A stretch of DNA of 64,000 nt from Cryptomeria japonica (taxonomy: Eukaryota > Streptophyta > Pinopsida > Cupressales > Cupressaceae), in assembly GCF_030272615.1 (NCBI RefSeq), contig NC_081413.1:330671302-330735301 (forward strand), given 5' to 3'. Of this stretch, positions 9,091 through 21,060 are shown in pieces (position 1 is the stretch's first letter; each line of letters starts with the position of its first letter). The notes beneath the pieces were generated by a model. The model ran no database searches. It was not told the origin of the DNA and saw nothing but the letters and a program-made list of their open reading frames with translations. Made by a program: the position numbers and the translations under genes.

Positions 9091-12000
9091 ATGGCACCTA
9101 AGAGAGAATTCTCCGGAAAAGATAATTACCAAGAAAGGGCCATTTGTGATGATTTTCTTGAATAGTTGACATTGTCAACTAATCTGGCATCAAAGGTGAA
9201 AGAACTAGTGCCAAGAGCTCCTCACTTGAAAATAGGAGAGGGGTTATATGATAAGGGTAACTGGTAGAGAGACCCACAGGTTGGGTTTTCTGGGTTGGGG
9301 TTGTTCAAAGTTGGATTTGGCATGAGAAATTCTCCAGCCCCAATGAACAGCATCTGGTTGTTAGATGTGGGAAAATTGGTAGTTTCAAGAGTATTAATGC
9401 ATATGGATCTCCTAACTCAGATTGCACATAATTATGATCCAGTCACAAGGAGCATTAGGGATATAAATCGGAAAGCCCTCATTGAATTCCATAATGAGGA
9501 GTTCAGAAATGCATTTGGGCTTAATGAGTTTACTAATTTTCTAGAACCTATTAATTTCAAATCACTAGCTCAAGTATAGAGTGTGCAGAGGAACCACCTT
9601 AGAAAAGGGCCTCTTCAAGAATTCTTTGTGAAGATAGGTGGGTTGACAGTTGTAGGACCCAACACTGAAGAGCCCTTCTCATTGAATATGCTCACCCTTA
9701 GGGCTAAGGGATTGTATTGGTCAGTTTGCCAGATTTTAGGAGAGGATGCTGAGGCAAATATGCCCACTCATTACATGCTAATGATTGCTCAGATTTTGAA
9801 TCCTTCTCTTGCAGTAACCTTTGATTATGCTTCCTTTATCACTGATGCTATCCATGAAGGATTGATAGGAATAAAGAATGGGAAAGTGGATAGGCCTTTT
9901 GGATGGTATTCCCTCCTCATGCATCTATTTGTATTCAAGGGTGGTGATTATTTTGCAAATGGAATGGATCTTGTAAAAGAGAAAGATGGAGAAACGATGC
10001 CAGTGCAATTATGGAGTACAGTGTTGTCATTTGACAGAAATGATGCTAGTTTCTTAAAGTTTGATAAATGTTTTGAATCAAAGATTAGGACTCTCCTCTA
10101 TTCAGAAAATCCAAGAGTCCCCAATGTTCTTTTGGAATTTATTAGACCAAAAGAATTTGCAAAAAATATAAAAACTGTCCATAATTGGGGTGATATTTAC
10201 TTATAACCCATCTCCATAGTTTTTCAGAGTATTTGGTTTCAAAGGCACTCCATTTTTACTGCCCTATTGGGTCCCTCTCAAAGTGGGAACTGCAAAAGTC
10301 CTCAGACAAATTGGTAGTGTGTAGGAGCCAGAGCTAACAGGTAGGGCTAAAGGGACTATTTTCCCTACAGTTACTATAGCCCACCAATTTGTAATAACCA
10401 GGGGAGATTGGAACTGTTTTGAAGATTTTCTTCAACCTTATCATTTGTCAACTGCAGTATCTAGGTGTGTCGATCCTGAAGATTTCTTCAATGGCATGTT
10501 TAGAAAGAAGGCAATATGCAGATGTAGACCCCATCAACTCCAGTTTCCTAAAGACCTCATTAGAAATGAGTTTGACCTAGATGAGAAAGAGCTAAGGAAG
10601 GAAAAGTGGGTGGCTTATAAAAAGGCCTTAGACTTTGTACATCAATTTGATACCAGCTATGACCCATTGTCTAGCTTTCACCCTTTTGAGGAGAAAATAA
10701 AGTTCCTAATTCTTTTTTTTGAGGATGTAATGCAGACTTTGAAAGAAAAGAGGGAGGTTGTAATTAAAAACAACTTTGAAAAGGCAAGAATGGTTCTAAG
10801 TAGGTCTGCATATGCCAGAGCAATCCCTCTTGGTGACTACATGTTGCACAAGAAGTCTAATTACAGTGTGTAAATGCCTACAACAGGGGAGCCCTCTACC
10901 TCTAAAGGAAAGAGGAAGATACAAGATGTCATTGACATCCAAGATAGCCCAAAGAAGCAGAGAGCAGAAAAAGAAATACAATCTGATCAACCTTTGTATT
11001 CTCCATCTCAATCCCCTATTCATATAGGAGATGAACAGGCAGCAGCTGAGCAACTGATACAGTTAGGCAGTCCGGGACAATTAGCTTACACGTATGATGA
11101 AGTAGAAGAGGGAATGCTAGAAGAGATCCTTGCTGCTGAGATAAACATCACTACCAATGAGTTCAAGGGCTAGGAGTGGGATCCTGAGATCAAGCAGGCC
11201 AGTGAGGACTTCTTGGCTGACAACAACTTTGTTACATTAGGAGCATTCATGCAATTTGTGTGGAAGTAGAACATTGATAAATACAATGCAAGGTGTGAAA
11301 GGAGAAAAGGTGAGCAGCCTCATAAAGATCCAGCTATGGTTGAGGAGGAAATAAAGTAAGAAATGATAGATGAGTTTAAGACCATCACTCCTAAGCAAGG
11401 AAGAGATATGGTGGCACAAGTTGGAGTACTCATGCTCCCTGAGTGGGACATAGCAGATGCCTTGGTATTGGAGGCAGTGAGGAAAGAAACCAAACCCATG
11501 GAGGGAGTCACTTTTAGCAAAGACAATGTTGCACTAGTCATGTGGTCTCTTAAGAGAGATGAGAATAAGAGAAATAAGGACACCCCAGGGTCAAGTTACC
11601 TTGGTGGAATGATAGTGAAACGAGTGCAGAGCACTGGGGTAGTGGAAGCTTCTAGCACTGTGCTAGAAACTACAAAGTTTAGTGTTGCAGTAGCTGAAAG
11701 GGAGGCTAAGGAAAATGTAGACCTCCAAGTTAAGTTGGAGACAATTTTGAAAGCTTACAATAGTGCTAAGGAAGAGGCAAGGGGTAAAGATAGCATCATT
11801 GCTAAGCTACAAAGCCAGTTGATAGGACAGTACCATCAAGGTGAGTCTTCAACAATGATGATCTCATCTTCTCCTAAAAGACCTCCACCTACCAGCCCCA
11901 TTATTGAGTTCCCACCATCTCCAGCACCTTCTAGTTCTCAAATGGTTGAGATCACTCCCCAAGAATTGGAGAATTTAAAATAGGCTCAGGCCCTGTATGC

Positions 12001-12711
12001 AAAGAAGTATGAAGAAAGAGTAAGGGCTACAATTTTAAGTTTTGCTGACACCATAGGGGCCTCACTATTGTATAACAACGTAAGCAAGATTTTAGATATG
12101 TGGATTGAGCTTAATGGAGTTAAGGCTGTTTTAATGCCTATTTTTGACAAGTGGAAGCCTAGAGAGTAGGATTTGGAGCTTATTTGTGCATCCTACGATG
12201 AAGCAGGCGCAGATCTTATTATCAAATCCACTTGTGACACCACCAAGGACCTAGTAAAATTGGCAGAAGGAGTGGACAATGCTGACAGGAAGATCAATTT
12301 GTATAAGAAGGAGTACACTGATCAGGTTTTTAAATTGCTCCCAGGAGTTTTTGTCAGCCCAAATCAATGAAGGACAAACAAGTGTGGCTTAAGGAATTAG
12401 AGGCCAAATTGTCATTTATAATAGAAGGAATTGTTGACTTAGATGATGCTTCCTTTTTTGTTGTAACAATTCAGGAGATAGAGAGAACAAAATCTCATTA
12501 TGGTTTTCTCAATTCAGAGGTCAACAAGATGAGGAATTCATGGAAAAAGTTAACCAAGGCAAAAGCCAAAATGATTAACTTCGTGTGGCCAACTGATGAT
12601 GTATACAATGAGTGGACAAGAAAATATGTCATTCAGGATGTAGAACAGTTAGAAGAGGTTGCAACGGGACAACAAGTAGAAGAAGCCGCGAAGGTTGAAA
12701 AAGACTTGTAA
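9091..12711 (+). pseudogene. Large retroelement-associated ORF of unknown function, decayed
   Basis: A reading frame of about 1,200 codons can be followed with several in-frame stops, mostly TAG, and two frame changes (between 10206 and 10445, and at about 12367). The first ATG at 9091 reads MAPKREFSG. The N-terminal ~550 residues look globular (for example HYMLMIAQIL, IHEGLIGIKNGKV, GWYSLLMHLF). Next come a Lys-rich stretch (SKGKRKIQDV), a coiled-coil-like segment (about 11690-11820), a Pro/Ser-rich linker (11860-11940), and a charged helical C-terminus. I see no zinc knuckle, protease, RT or integrase motif. It follows a probable LTR, the gag position; Ogre-type elements carry an extra ORF1 there, but homology to it is not shown. 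Identity unknown. Confidence 0.6.
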
Positions 12712-13626
12712 CCGTTTTTGTAAAAGATTTTTGTAACTTCTTCTTGAGAAGCAATAATTGTAACAAATTCTCCTAGGAAAGTCTGAAGCTTTGTGCATCC
12801 ATATTGTTATAAATGGATACCAGGACTAGTTAGAAATGATCGCAAAGAATTGTAAGAAAACGCTGCAAAAATTTATCTAAGCTTTTCCAAGTTTTTAATG
12901 GAGAATATTCGAAGGTTTCTTGTAATACTTTTTTGAAGAAAATATCAATATATAGACCATTGGTGTTGAGTAAAAACTTTGTGTTGTCTTCAAATGTGTT
13001 TGCAAGTGTTTACTGTTTCATTCTAAATAATCCAAGGTTATTTAATTTGTATATGGGTTGTAAGGCAGCTTTCAGTAGATATGTTTCTTAGCTTTTCTCT
13101 TCAGGAGGGGAATTAAATATGCAGAAATCACTTCTACCAGTAAATTCCTTGTGAGATATTTTGAATCTTGATGAGCATAGTTTGATTTGGTATGAATAAA
13201 TTCTTATGTGTGTCAGGCATATATAGGGATCTACAGAAGCCAAACTAATGGGATATGTATAGATATTTGATTGTGGGAGTATTGTTTGAACTTAGATGAC
13301 TCTGTGACCTTGGATAAGGCATCGGTATACATTGAGGTTGTCCATTACATATTTTGTAGGTCAAATACTGAATATGAGTATAATTTTCATTCCTTTGTTT
13401 CAGTAAGTTTTAAGGTGATTAGATCCACTGGTTTTCTGGACTGGTTTGCTGTGGATATATCTTTTAAAAGTGTGAATTTAGTTCACAAAGGTATACCCGC
13501 CTGGACTTAGAGTAGGTCTGAAGTGTAGAAGGTTAAATCAAACCTTTTCATATGTTGTCCTGGAAGTTTCCTTCTCTTTAATATCTCTTCTGCACAGAGT
13601 TATCATATTATTATAAGGATGTTGAA
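12712..13626. other. Unassigned AT-rich sequence
   Basis: About 0.9 kb between the large decayed ORF and the PMD-like gene. The short open frame at 13271-13510 has no recognisable motif and is probably chance. Nothing else is supported here. Confidence 0.6.
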
Positions 13627-14394
13627 GTGAATCAGATTTTGAAGACAACACAAAGCATGCTTGTGCATCTCTATCATGACCTTAGGGAGTATGTATTTGG
13701 GCAGGGATGCAGCCTGATGGCATACACGCTACTACAGGTGTGGATGTTCAAGCATATTACCTACACAAGGCCTATTGGAGCCCCTATAGACATTGTTCCA
13801 GAGAAGCCTAGATTATTTGCTTATCCACTTCCTCTGAGTGATGATTTGGTGATCTCCTGTATTGGAGGTTGAGCTTAGATAGATTGACAATGAGCAGAGT
13901 CATATGGAGACCCTACCTTAGGATGTACATGTGGGAAACGATACACAAGCAGTTGTTCAACACGCAGAGGAACTGTCTACTAGAGGGGTGGTATGATCAC
14001 ATAGTCATTCCATTGTACTTCGACTGAGTCTGGTGGTAGTTCGGGTTCGAGCAGTGCATTCCTACTGATATGCCTGTGTACATTTGAAATGCATGATGTC
14101 AAGGCTAGGAGCCATTCCTAGGCCTACCAATGATGAGATCGACATCATGGATTTAGATGGGTCTGATCAAGACATTGTGACTGACTATAGAGATGATTCA
14201 GGTGCGCACCAGCGGTACATCACATGGTGGGACATTCCTTGGAGGGAACCCCGATCCATGGAGATAGACAAATGACAAAGAGAAATCTGATTCATCTGAG
14301 GAGGGTTCAAATGATCAAGCAGTCGACATAGGAGAGAAGGAGGAAAGTGGAGATGGAGATGATACTGACACCAAAGAGGGAGATCAAGATGGAG

Positions 14395-14475
14395 ATGATG
14401 AGGAGGATGGAGAGGAGGAGGAGGAGGAGGATGAGGAGGAGGAAGAGGAGGACAAGGAGAAGGAGGAGATTGAGT
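14395..14475 (+). repeat. GAGGA-rich low-complexity tract encoding an acidic run
   Basis: Imperfect GAG/GAT trinucleotide runs encode a Glu/Asp-rich segment in the PMD-like frame. The Pro/His-rich frame on the opposite strand is a shadow of this tract. Confidence 0.85.
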
Positions 14476-14703
14476 AGGAGAATGAGTCAGATGCAGTTCC
14501 TCATCACTCCGAGGAGGATACCATAGCCCTACATCCATTGATCCTTCCATTAGAGGCAAAGAAGGACCCTATAAGGGGTCCTGACCCTAGTCCCCATCGG
14601 CCCATACCCATTATACAAAGACAGTACGAGCGGGGAGAACCTAGCAGGTCCCAGTCTCAAGTGGTCTCTTTCCACAATCCCTACTAGTGAGAGGAAGATC
14701 CAG

Positions 14704-14798
14704 GTAAGGTGACATGTTATTGATTAACCTATGTATCTTACATGTTTATATTTTATGATATAGAATGTTACTAATAAAAATTTCTCTCTTTCTTGCAG
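14704..14798 (+). other. Probable spliceosomal intron (95 bp) in the PMD-like gene
   Basis: The interval begins CAG|GTAAGG and ends TTTCTCTCTTTCTTGCAG|CT, with CTAAT 28 bases before the acceptor as a possible branch site. It is AT-richer than its flanks. Removing it joins the flanking PMD frame without a shift, so both sites are supported. Confidence 0.7.
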
Positions 14799-15160
14799 CT
14801 ACCATCCAAGAGTGGTGTTCTCTTATTCATAATGCAGTGACAGACCTCATCATGACTGTGCACATTCCTAGTTCCTCACAGATATAGGAGAGATCCTAGA
14901 GGAGTGCAGGATGACATGAGGACCTTTTCTCCCCTATTCGGACGGAGATGGAGGTCGTACGAGATAGATTACAATAGATAGAGCATGACCTAGTAGGATC
15001 ACAGATAGAGGCAGCCACATACCATGGGATTATGATGGAGAGGGATCCCAGGAGCTCCTTGTGGAGTCACTCATGGTCCATATTGTGATACACCCCCATG
15101 GGGCTACCCCCGCGGCTAGATCAGGAGGGGGCATCTAGCCACCATCCTCCAACTAGTAGT

Positions 15161-15718
15161 CCTAGGGATAGGAGATGATCTTTATGTATTGATGTATATA
15201 TGTTATTCATGGATATGTTATTTTAATACTTTAACAATATATGCATTTCTTAGATTAGAAGTAACATATTTAGTGATGAACATGTATGTCTAATTTAATT
15301 TCCATGTGATTGATTTCTCAATGCTTCATGATTAAATTGATACATGTGTGATTTAATTAAATAACTAAGTATTTAATTAGATGCTACTTTGACGATGTAA
15401 AAGAAGAATGTGTCAAGCCTAAGAACTATATGACTAATGTGATTTAATTAACTCTAATTAAACGCAACATAATATAATTCTACTTAACACATAAGAAATT
15501 GTATAACATGCTAGCACATATGAAATGTAAATCTATTATAATTTACATAAAAGAATCCAAGACAAACAATAAAGTAATGAAACATGCTTGTCAAGAATGA
15601 AGTAATGTAGACCAAACAATATAACATCATTTAACCCTACATACTTTAATGAAGACATGCTAACATATTACCCAATTTTCAAGAAGGAAAGATATAGAGA
15701 GAGAATAGAAAGTATACT
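15161..15718. other. Unassigned AT-rich sequence between the PMD-like gene and the Tat element
   Basis: No open frame or LTR edge is recognisable. It includes the region expected to hold the 3' UTR and 3' LTR of the minus-strand Tat element, but no copy of that element's LTR ends (TGTGTGGGGG or GACACTACA) is present, so the 3' LTR has been lost or lies elsewhere. Confidence 0.6.
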
Positions 15719-15740
15719 AGAGAGAGAGAGAGAGAGAGAG
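15719..15740. repeat. (AG)n microsatellite
   Basis: Eleven AG units directly beyond the stop codon of the minus-strand integrase. Confidence 0.97.
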
Positions 15741-15742
15741 TA

Positions 15743-17145
15743 CTAGGCAAAGTATCTACGAAGGTGCATAGAATTTATGGGTTCCTTGAGAGGTGTACCT
15801 TCCACATCTGCTATCTTCTAAACACATGATCCATAGACCTTGACAATAATGTATGGTCCAAGCCAATTAGGGATGAATTTTCCTTTCTCCTTAGGTAAGG
15901 CATTCACGTTACATTGATTCTCGTAAAGGACTAAATCACCTACTGAGAAGGAACATTGAATAACCTTATCATTGTAGCTTCATTGAAAAGTTTTATGATA
16001 TGCTTGAATATGCTCAAGGGCATTTATATGTCATTCATCAAGCATCTCAAGTTGTTGAAGTTTTTCTCTCTATAGGAATCATCATCCACTATATCCCTGA
16101 GAGAAACTCTCAAAGAAGGAATTTCTAACTCGAAAGGCATAATGGCATCAACACCATAAACAAGATTATAAGGAGTACACCTCATAGAAACACGTACACT
16201 CGTGCGATAGGCCCAAAGAGCATAGGTTAATTAAGTATGCCAATCCTTACCATGCTTGTTTACAGTCGTTTAAAGAATTTGTTCAATTATCCTATTAGAA
16301 GACTCAGCTTGACCATTTGATTGAGGATAATAGGGCGTAGAAAATTTATGTTGAATATGATATTTGTTGAGAAACTTCTACACAATCCTTATTTTTGAAT
16401 GACGTTCCATTATCCGAAACTAAGGCAGAAGGTATCTCGAATCGGGAAACAATGTTTTCCAAAATGAATTGACAAATTACTTCAGCGATAGTGGACCAAA
16501 GAGGAATGACTTCCACCCACTTCGTAAAGTAATCAGTTCTAGTTATGATGAAGGTATGTCCTTGAGATAAAGGAGGAGATATTTTACCAATGAGATCCAA
16601 ACCCCGTGTAGAAAAGGGCCAAGACGCCACTTGAGATCGATGTTCTTAGGCAGGGGCATGGATCAAATTGCTATGTTGCTAACACTGATGATATTTTTTA
16701 ACAAACGCAAAGGAATCCTTTTCCACAATTTGCCAATAATATCCCATTCACAACAATCTCTTAACTAAAGATCTACCCCCAAAATTACCCCCACAAGCAC
16801 CTGAATGTGCTTCCTCAAGAGCAATAGGGATTTTAGCTTTGTTTAGGCATCGAAGGAGATGACTATTATAACCCCTCCTATAAAGAACATTAAAAAGGAT
16901 AATGTATCTAGCAACCAATTTGCGAATCCTAGCTCTAGTATTCTTATTCGCAAAGTCAGGAAAGGTACCATCACTCAAATATCTCACGATCTGTGAGTAC
17001 CATTCATTAGAAACTATTAGGCAACAATATGCCACATCACTAGGATTATCAGCAATAGTCGGGGTAGTGAAGTTGTGAATAGTGAATTTAAGATATACCA
17101 AGGGGTTCTCTAGAGACACAAGAGAGGCAACACATGCCATCACAT
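15743..17145 (-). pseudogene. Integrase of the Tat element (broken)
   Basis: Reading runs from about 17143 leftward to a stop at 15743. A linker is followed by the HHCC module, which is damaged: the first H is kept (HSGACGG) but the second is N (GGNFGG), and the first Cys of the CxxC pair is Tyr (KKYHQC). The catalytic core retains D in RGLDLIG, D in VSDNG and E in GQAESS, the last read across a frame break left of 16346. The C-terminal domain ends HLRRYFA, close in form to the end of the integrase at 1120. Stops and frameshifts prevent function. Confidence 0.85.
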
Positions 17146-17152
17146 CAGCATG

Positions 17153-17500
17153 TCAGTTATCTTTTTGAGGAATAGGCTCCATGGTATAAGAATTGAATTT
17201 TTGCAACAAGTGTATAGCTAGATCTCTATATTGTGCTAATTTGTCTTGCTTAGCTTGATAAACTCTTGTCACTTGTCTTATGATTAGTTGAGAATCTCCA
17301 TAATTATGTAGATGTTTCACATTCAATGCCAAGGCTTCTTTAATTCTAGCTATAAGAGAATGTTGTTGGTACATAAGAAATTGAGACAATATGATAAAGG
17401 AATAGGCTTCTTTTTAGGAGAAATTAAGACCACACCTGCCCCCGATCATGTACGACACTTAGAGCCATCAAAGTACAATTCCCAAGTCTCATCAACCTCA
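17153..17500 (-). pseudogene. Second RNase H domain of the Tat element
   Basis: After the RT-linked RNase H a second RNase H-like domain begins with WELYFDGS (catalytic Asp, about 17480) and GAGVVLISP and continues as KEALALNVKHLH and YGDSQLIIRQV (another Asp), then helical sequence. Tat elements are known to have acquired this additional archaeal/plant-type domain. A TGA-type break lies near 17446. The acidic residue normally just before the EAL motif is not recognisable, so the domain was probably inactive even apart from the stops. Confidence 0.78.
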
Positions 17501-18060
17501 TTGGAAAAAATGTATTCATCATGAAAGGACTCTAGATTAGGTAGGGAGAAGGGTGAAGGAGCATCAACTAAGTGGTCAGTCAACACTTTACCCTTTATTG
17601 CCTTTTGTGAGACAAACGTAAGGTCAAACTCGGTCAACATCATAACCCACTTAGCTAAGCATCCAAAAAGGTAAGTTTTGGAGAAAAGATGTTTAAGAGG
17701 ATCAAATTTAATGATAACATGGACCTTGGCATTCAAGAGATAATGCCTCAACTTTGGGTTACAAAGACTAAAGCAAGGCATTGTCTTTCTATTGCAGATT
17801 ATCAAACTTCATAACCGAGTAGAGTGCAGATTATGTAATAAATCGGGCATTCTCTACCATCCTTATCACATTGTGCCAATAGGGTTGAAAGAGCTTGAGG
17901 GGAAGCAACAATGTATAGAAGAAAAGGCTTAGTAGAATCAGCAAGTTGAAGAATAGGAGAATTGGCCAAATAGGCTTTTAGGTCTTCAAATGCTTGACGA
18001 TAATCCTCATTCCATTAGAAAGTGATATTCTTTTTAAGAAATTGTGTGAGTGGAAAGGGA
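17501..18060 (-). pseudogene. RT-linked RNase H and connection of the Tat element
   Basis: The connection and first RNase H are readable with several stops between 18060 and 17500: a WNEDYRQAFEDLK stretch, PFLLYIVAS in the position of the first catalytic Asp, then RQCLALVF, SLRHYLL and LAKWVMMLTEFD, all typical of plant gypsy RNase H order. Stops occur around 18015 and 17820. The catalytic Asp position appears lost, but decay is too strong to be sure. Confidence 0.72.
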
Positions 18061-18063
18061 AAG

Positions 18064-18960
18064 TTAAGAAACTAACCTATGAATAGCTTGGATCTTTTCT
18101 TGCAAACTTTTTAGTTGGGAGACATTATTAGGAGGTGGAATGTTAACAATAGCATCTATCTTCTTTGTATCCACCTCAATGCCATGATGTGAAACTATGA
18201 ATCCTAATAGTTTTCCACTATCCACACCAAAAACACATTTTTGGGGATTCAAATGCATGTTATACTTACGAATTCTCTCAAAGATTTGATGAAGGATCTT
18301 AACATGATCTGTGTGAAGAACAGATTTGGCTAGGATGTCATCAACGTAATCTTCTAAAGTTTTATGCATATAGTCATGGAAGATGAGAGTCATAGCGCAC
18401 TGATAGGTTGTGCCTGCATTTTTTAATCCAAAGGGCATCACAATTCAACAAAACATACCCCAAGGGGTGGTAAAAGCATTTTTATATTGATCTTGAGGAT
18501 TAATGAAGATTTGATTATATCCTGAGAAACCATCCATAAAGGATAATAAAGCATGCCCTGCTACTGAATCCATTATCATATTGATATTTGGGAGAGGAAA
18601 GTCATCCTTTAAAGAGGCCTTGTTTAAATCATGGAAATCCGTACACATCCTAATCATATTTTCAGCCTTAGCCACAGCCACAATGTTTGAAATCCATGGG
18701 GAATAGTCGATAGGACGAATGAATCCAGCATCCAAAAGTTTTTCAATCTCAGCTTTAACAAGTAATTCCACCTTAGGGTGAATCTTTTGAATATTTTGCT
18801 TCACAGGTTTAGCATCAAGAATTAGGACAATGTTGTGAGTGACAATCTTATGATCTACGCCAGGCATGTCAGAATATATCCAAGCAAAGATCTTACGAAA
18901 TTCATGTAACAACTTAGCATACTATTTTTTCTCTTCTTCATCGACATTTCCCTATCTTGA
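18064..18960 (-). pseudogene. Reverse transcriptase of the Tat element
   Basis: Motifs in order: FAWIYSDMPG and the HIVLILDAKPVKQ-like entry, ClTDFHDLN-type motif (here MCTDFHDLN), SFMDGFSGYNQI with the first catalytic Asp, TPWGMFC, MPFGLKNAG, and DYVDDILAKS with the Asp pair, then KCVFGV and LGFIVSHHGIEV. The catalytic triad is complete. A TGA after WGMFC (about 18443) splits the domain into two open frames, and a stop at 18064 ends the second. The RT would copy element RNA into cDNA inside virus-like particles. Confidence 0.9.
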
Positions 18961-19771
18961 TGATTTTATCTTCAACACAAGGATCCATCTTAATATCAAT
19001 GGTGATTTATTAGGAGATTGCTTTGTTGAGGAGCATCTTTTAATTGAGGAAATTCTTTAACTATCTCATCGTTATTTCTTTCTTTTCCAAAGTAAGCTTC
19101 CACATTTAGACAATAGGGAAAACTGTGGTTATGGTGATACTAAGGAAGGCTGTCATAAGCTCCCAATAATTGAGCTAAGGAATCATCGGTAGAAAAAACA
19201 TCCAAAGCAAAGACACAAGAAGGGTCATAGTCAATATATTCTAGATATTTTAGTGAGAGAGAAGCAGAAATGACATTAACACTAATAGATGGTCTCATAG
19301 AGGCTTTAGTAAGCTTGAAAGGATCATAACTAAGCCCAAATGTCATATCACGAAAAAAATTTCCAAGGGAACCTTAATCCCTTGTTCTTGAGCACCACAT
19401 CCATTTCCATTATATCCACACCTAGCTAGGATATGAAAACCAGGACCATAAAGATTAGTCATTTCCGAAGAAGAAGGAGGATTTTCAAAAAGTGAAGAAT
19501 CAAAATCCTCTAGACCAGAAACTAAGGGAGATGAAGTCTGAGAAGTCACCACAAAGTTATTACTCAATGGACCAAACAAAGTAGATTACTTTTTAGGTTC
19601 TTCTTTCTTCTTTTCAACCTTAGGTTCTCTAGGGGGAATTTTGTATTCCCCTACGAAAGTAGGATTGAAATCAAGGGATCCCCAATCATCTTCTACAAGA
19701 ACCTTCTCAAGAGAAAAGGTGCCCTCAGTAGTAGAGTAGAGCTGAGAAGACTCGTACTCAAGAACCTTAGG
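18961..19771 (-). pseudogene. Protease-RT linker with a G-patch motif
   Basis: The frame from 19579 to 19343 contains GPGFHILARCGYNGNGCG followed by QEQGIKVPL, the G-patch layout (aromatic-hL..GY.G.GLG...QGI.P) with the usual Leu replaced by Cys. G-patches downstream of the protease are known in some retroelements and are thought to bind nucleic acid. The rest of the linker (19346-18960) is acidic or Ser-rich and has stops near 19140 and 19060. Confidence 0.65.
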
Positions 19772-20405
19772 TCAAATGGAGGAAGTATTGGGAATCAATT
19801 TAGATATAGGAGATAGGTTTGATGAAGTGGTCACACTAATCAGAGTAGAAGCTTTAGAGGAATTATCTAAGATAGTTGGGGAAGAATTGGTAGAAGAGGA
19901 TTTAGAACTTGATGTTTGTAAATAAGCCTGAAATCTTGTGTCATGTAGCAAGGTATATGTTGCATTATTGTAAATAAATTTAATTTGCCTATGCAATGTA
20001 GAGGGAATGACTTGCATGCTATGAATCCAAGGTCTCCCTAGCAACAAGTTGTATGTCAATTCTCCAAACATGGCATGGATAGGTGTGGGTAAAGTAATAG
20101 GACCCTACCTTAACAGTCAAGGTGATGATACCTAATGAATATTTAGCAACATTATCGAAGCCACGAATGGTGAGAGAATCGAGCTTAATAAGAGATGAAT
20201 CAACATTGATCCTATGTAACAAGTTAATGCTACAAGCATTAAGGCCATAACCATTGTCTAGTAGTATTCATCTTATCGCACTATCATTTATAATAACCAC
20301 AATCATTAAGGGATCATATTGTTGTTGAATTTCACTAGAGGGCAGCTCATCTTGTGTAAACACAATCTGAGCCTTCGGTGTTGTAATAGAGTTAATCAAG
20401 GAAAC
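19772..20405 (-). pseudogene. Aspartic protease of the Tat element
   Basis: The active-site region reads LLDNGYGLNAC (about 20265-20235), with D-N-G in place of the commoner D-S/T-G. It is followed by LTIRGFDN and the flap/second-half signature YNLLLGRPWIHSMQVIPSTLHR. A stop precedes the active site (AIR-stop-ILLD). The upstream segment VFTQDELPSSE lies directly beside the solo LTR. The protease would process the polyprotein. Confidence 0.82.
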
Positions 20406-20410
20406 CATAT
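20406..20410. repeat. Target-site duplication CATAT (left)
   Basis: Identical to 22212-22216 on the other side of the solo LTR. Confidence 0.92.
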
Positions 20411-20499
20411 TGTAGTCACATAAATCTGTCCACTTAATTAAATGAATACTTAGTATTTATTTGATTATTTAACCATCAATTAATAATTAATTAAATTAA

Positions 20500-20880
20500 T
20501 ATTTAATTAATTCATCTTAACCCTATTCTCCTATTAATTAAATAAATTATTCAATTTATTTGATTTAATTCACTTAACCAAATTCAGACCATTAATTAAA
20601 TAAATAAATCATATTTATTTAATTAAATCTTCTCTCACATTTAAATAAATTAATATTTATTTATAACCCCCAAAATCCCACCTCTCACATTTAAATAAAT
20701 AAATCATTTATTTAAATCACCTTTATCCTCCACCCACTTGCATTTTCCTACAAATGCAAGTTGCACAATTATTTTAAATAAATAATTTATTTAAATCACC
20801 TTTATCCTCCACCCACTTGTATTTTCCTACAAAAGCAAGTTGCACAACTATTTTAAATAAATTATTTATTTAAAATCCTA
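20500..20880 (+). repeat. AAATAAATTATTTATTTAAAT-type and 80-bp tandem repeats in the solo LTR
   Basis: TTAATTAAATAAAT palindromic AT words fill 20440-20700. An approximately 80-bp unit containing CACCTTTATCCTCCACCCAC then TTGCATTTTCCTACAAATGC then AAGTTGCACAAC is repeated at about 20726 and 20799, with a third partial copy near 20877. Confidence 0.8.
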
Positions 20881-20889
20881 TTTATCCTC

Positions 20890-21060
20890 ACCCACTTGAA
20901 ACCTTTAATGGTTTCCCTTAAAGTATTCAAACTTGATGGCTTTAAAGTCTTCAAACTTGATGGCTTCCTTCTATAATCTTCTTAAGACTTTAATGGTTTT
21001 CCTTAAAGTCTTCAAGCCTTTAATGGTTTCCCTCAAAGTCTTCAAGCATTTTAATGCTTT
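20890..21060 (+). repeat. TTAATGGTTTCCCTTAAAGTCTTCAA repeats
   Basis: About six variants of a 25-30 bp unit (TTTAATGGTTTCC, AAAGTCTTCAA, CTTGATGGC) follow one another. Related words recur around 21420 and 21520 (AACCATTAATGGTT, CCTTTAATGC). Confidence 0.75.

Larger units (their letters stand above)
13627..15160 (+). pseudogene. Plant mobile domain (PMD, aminotransferase-like) gene, decayed
   Basis: The first part (13627-13872) has LLQVWMFKHI followed by RPIGAP, the W...H...RP layout of the PMD family. After a frame change at about 13870, the next part reads VIWRPYLRMY and then WYDHIVIP, and ends with a V-W-W-stop-F-G-F-E-Q-C-I-P stretch matching the family's V.RQFG..Q.IP motif. A very acidic tract follows (14340-14480, mostly Glu/Asp), then a Pro/Arg-rich segment, a 95-bp intron-like interval, and an exon starting TIQEWCSLI. 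PMD proteins occur as host silencing factors (MAIN/MAIL1) and in transposons. Several stops and the frame change make it a pseudogene. Which element carried it is unclear. Confidence 0.62.

Noticed and set aside
14185-14559. Pro/His-rich minus-strand open frame
   Set aside because: Shadow of the GAG/GAT acidic tract of the PMD-like gene.
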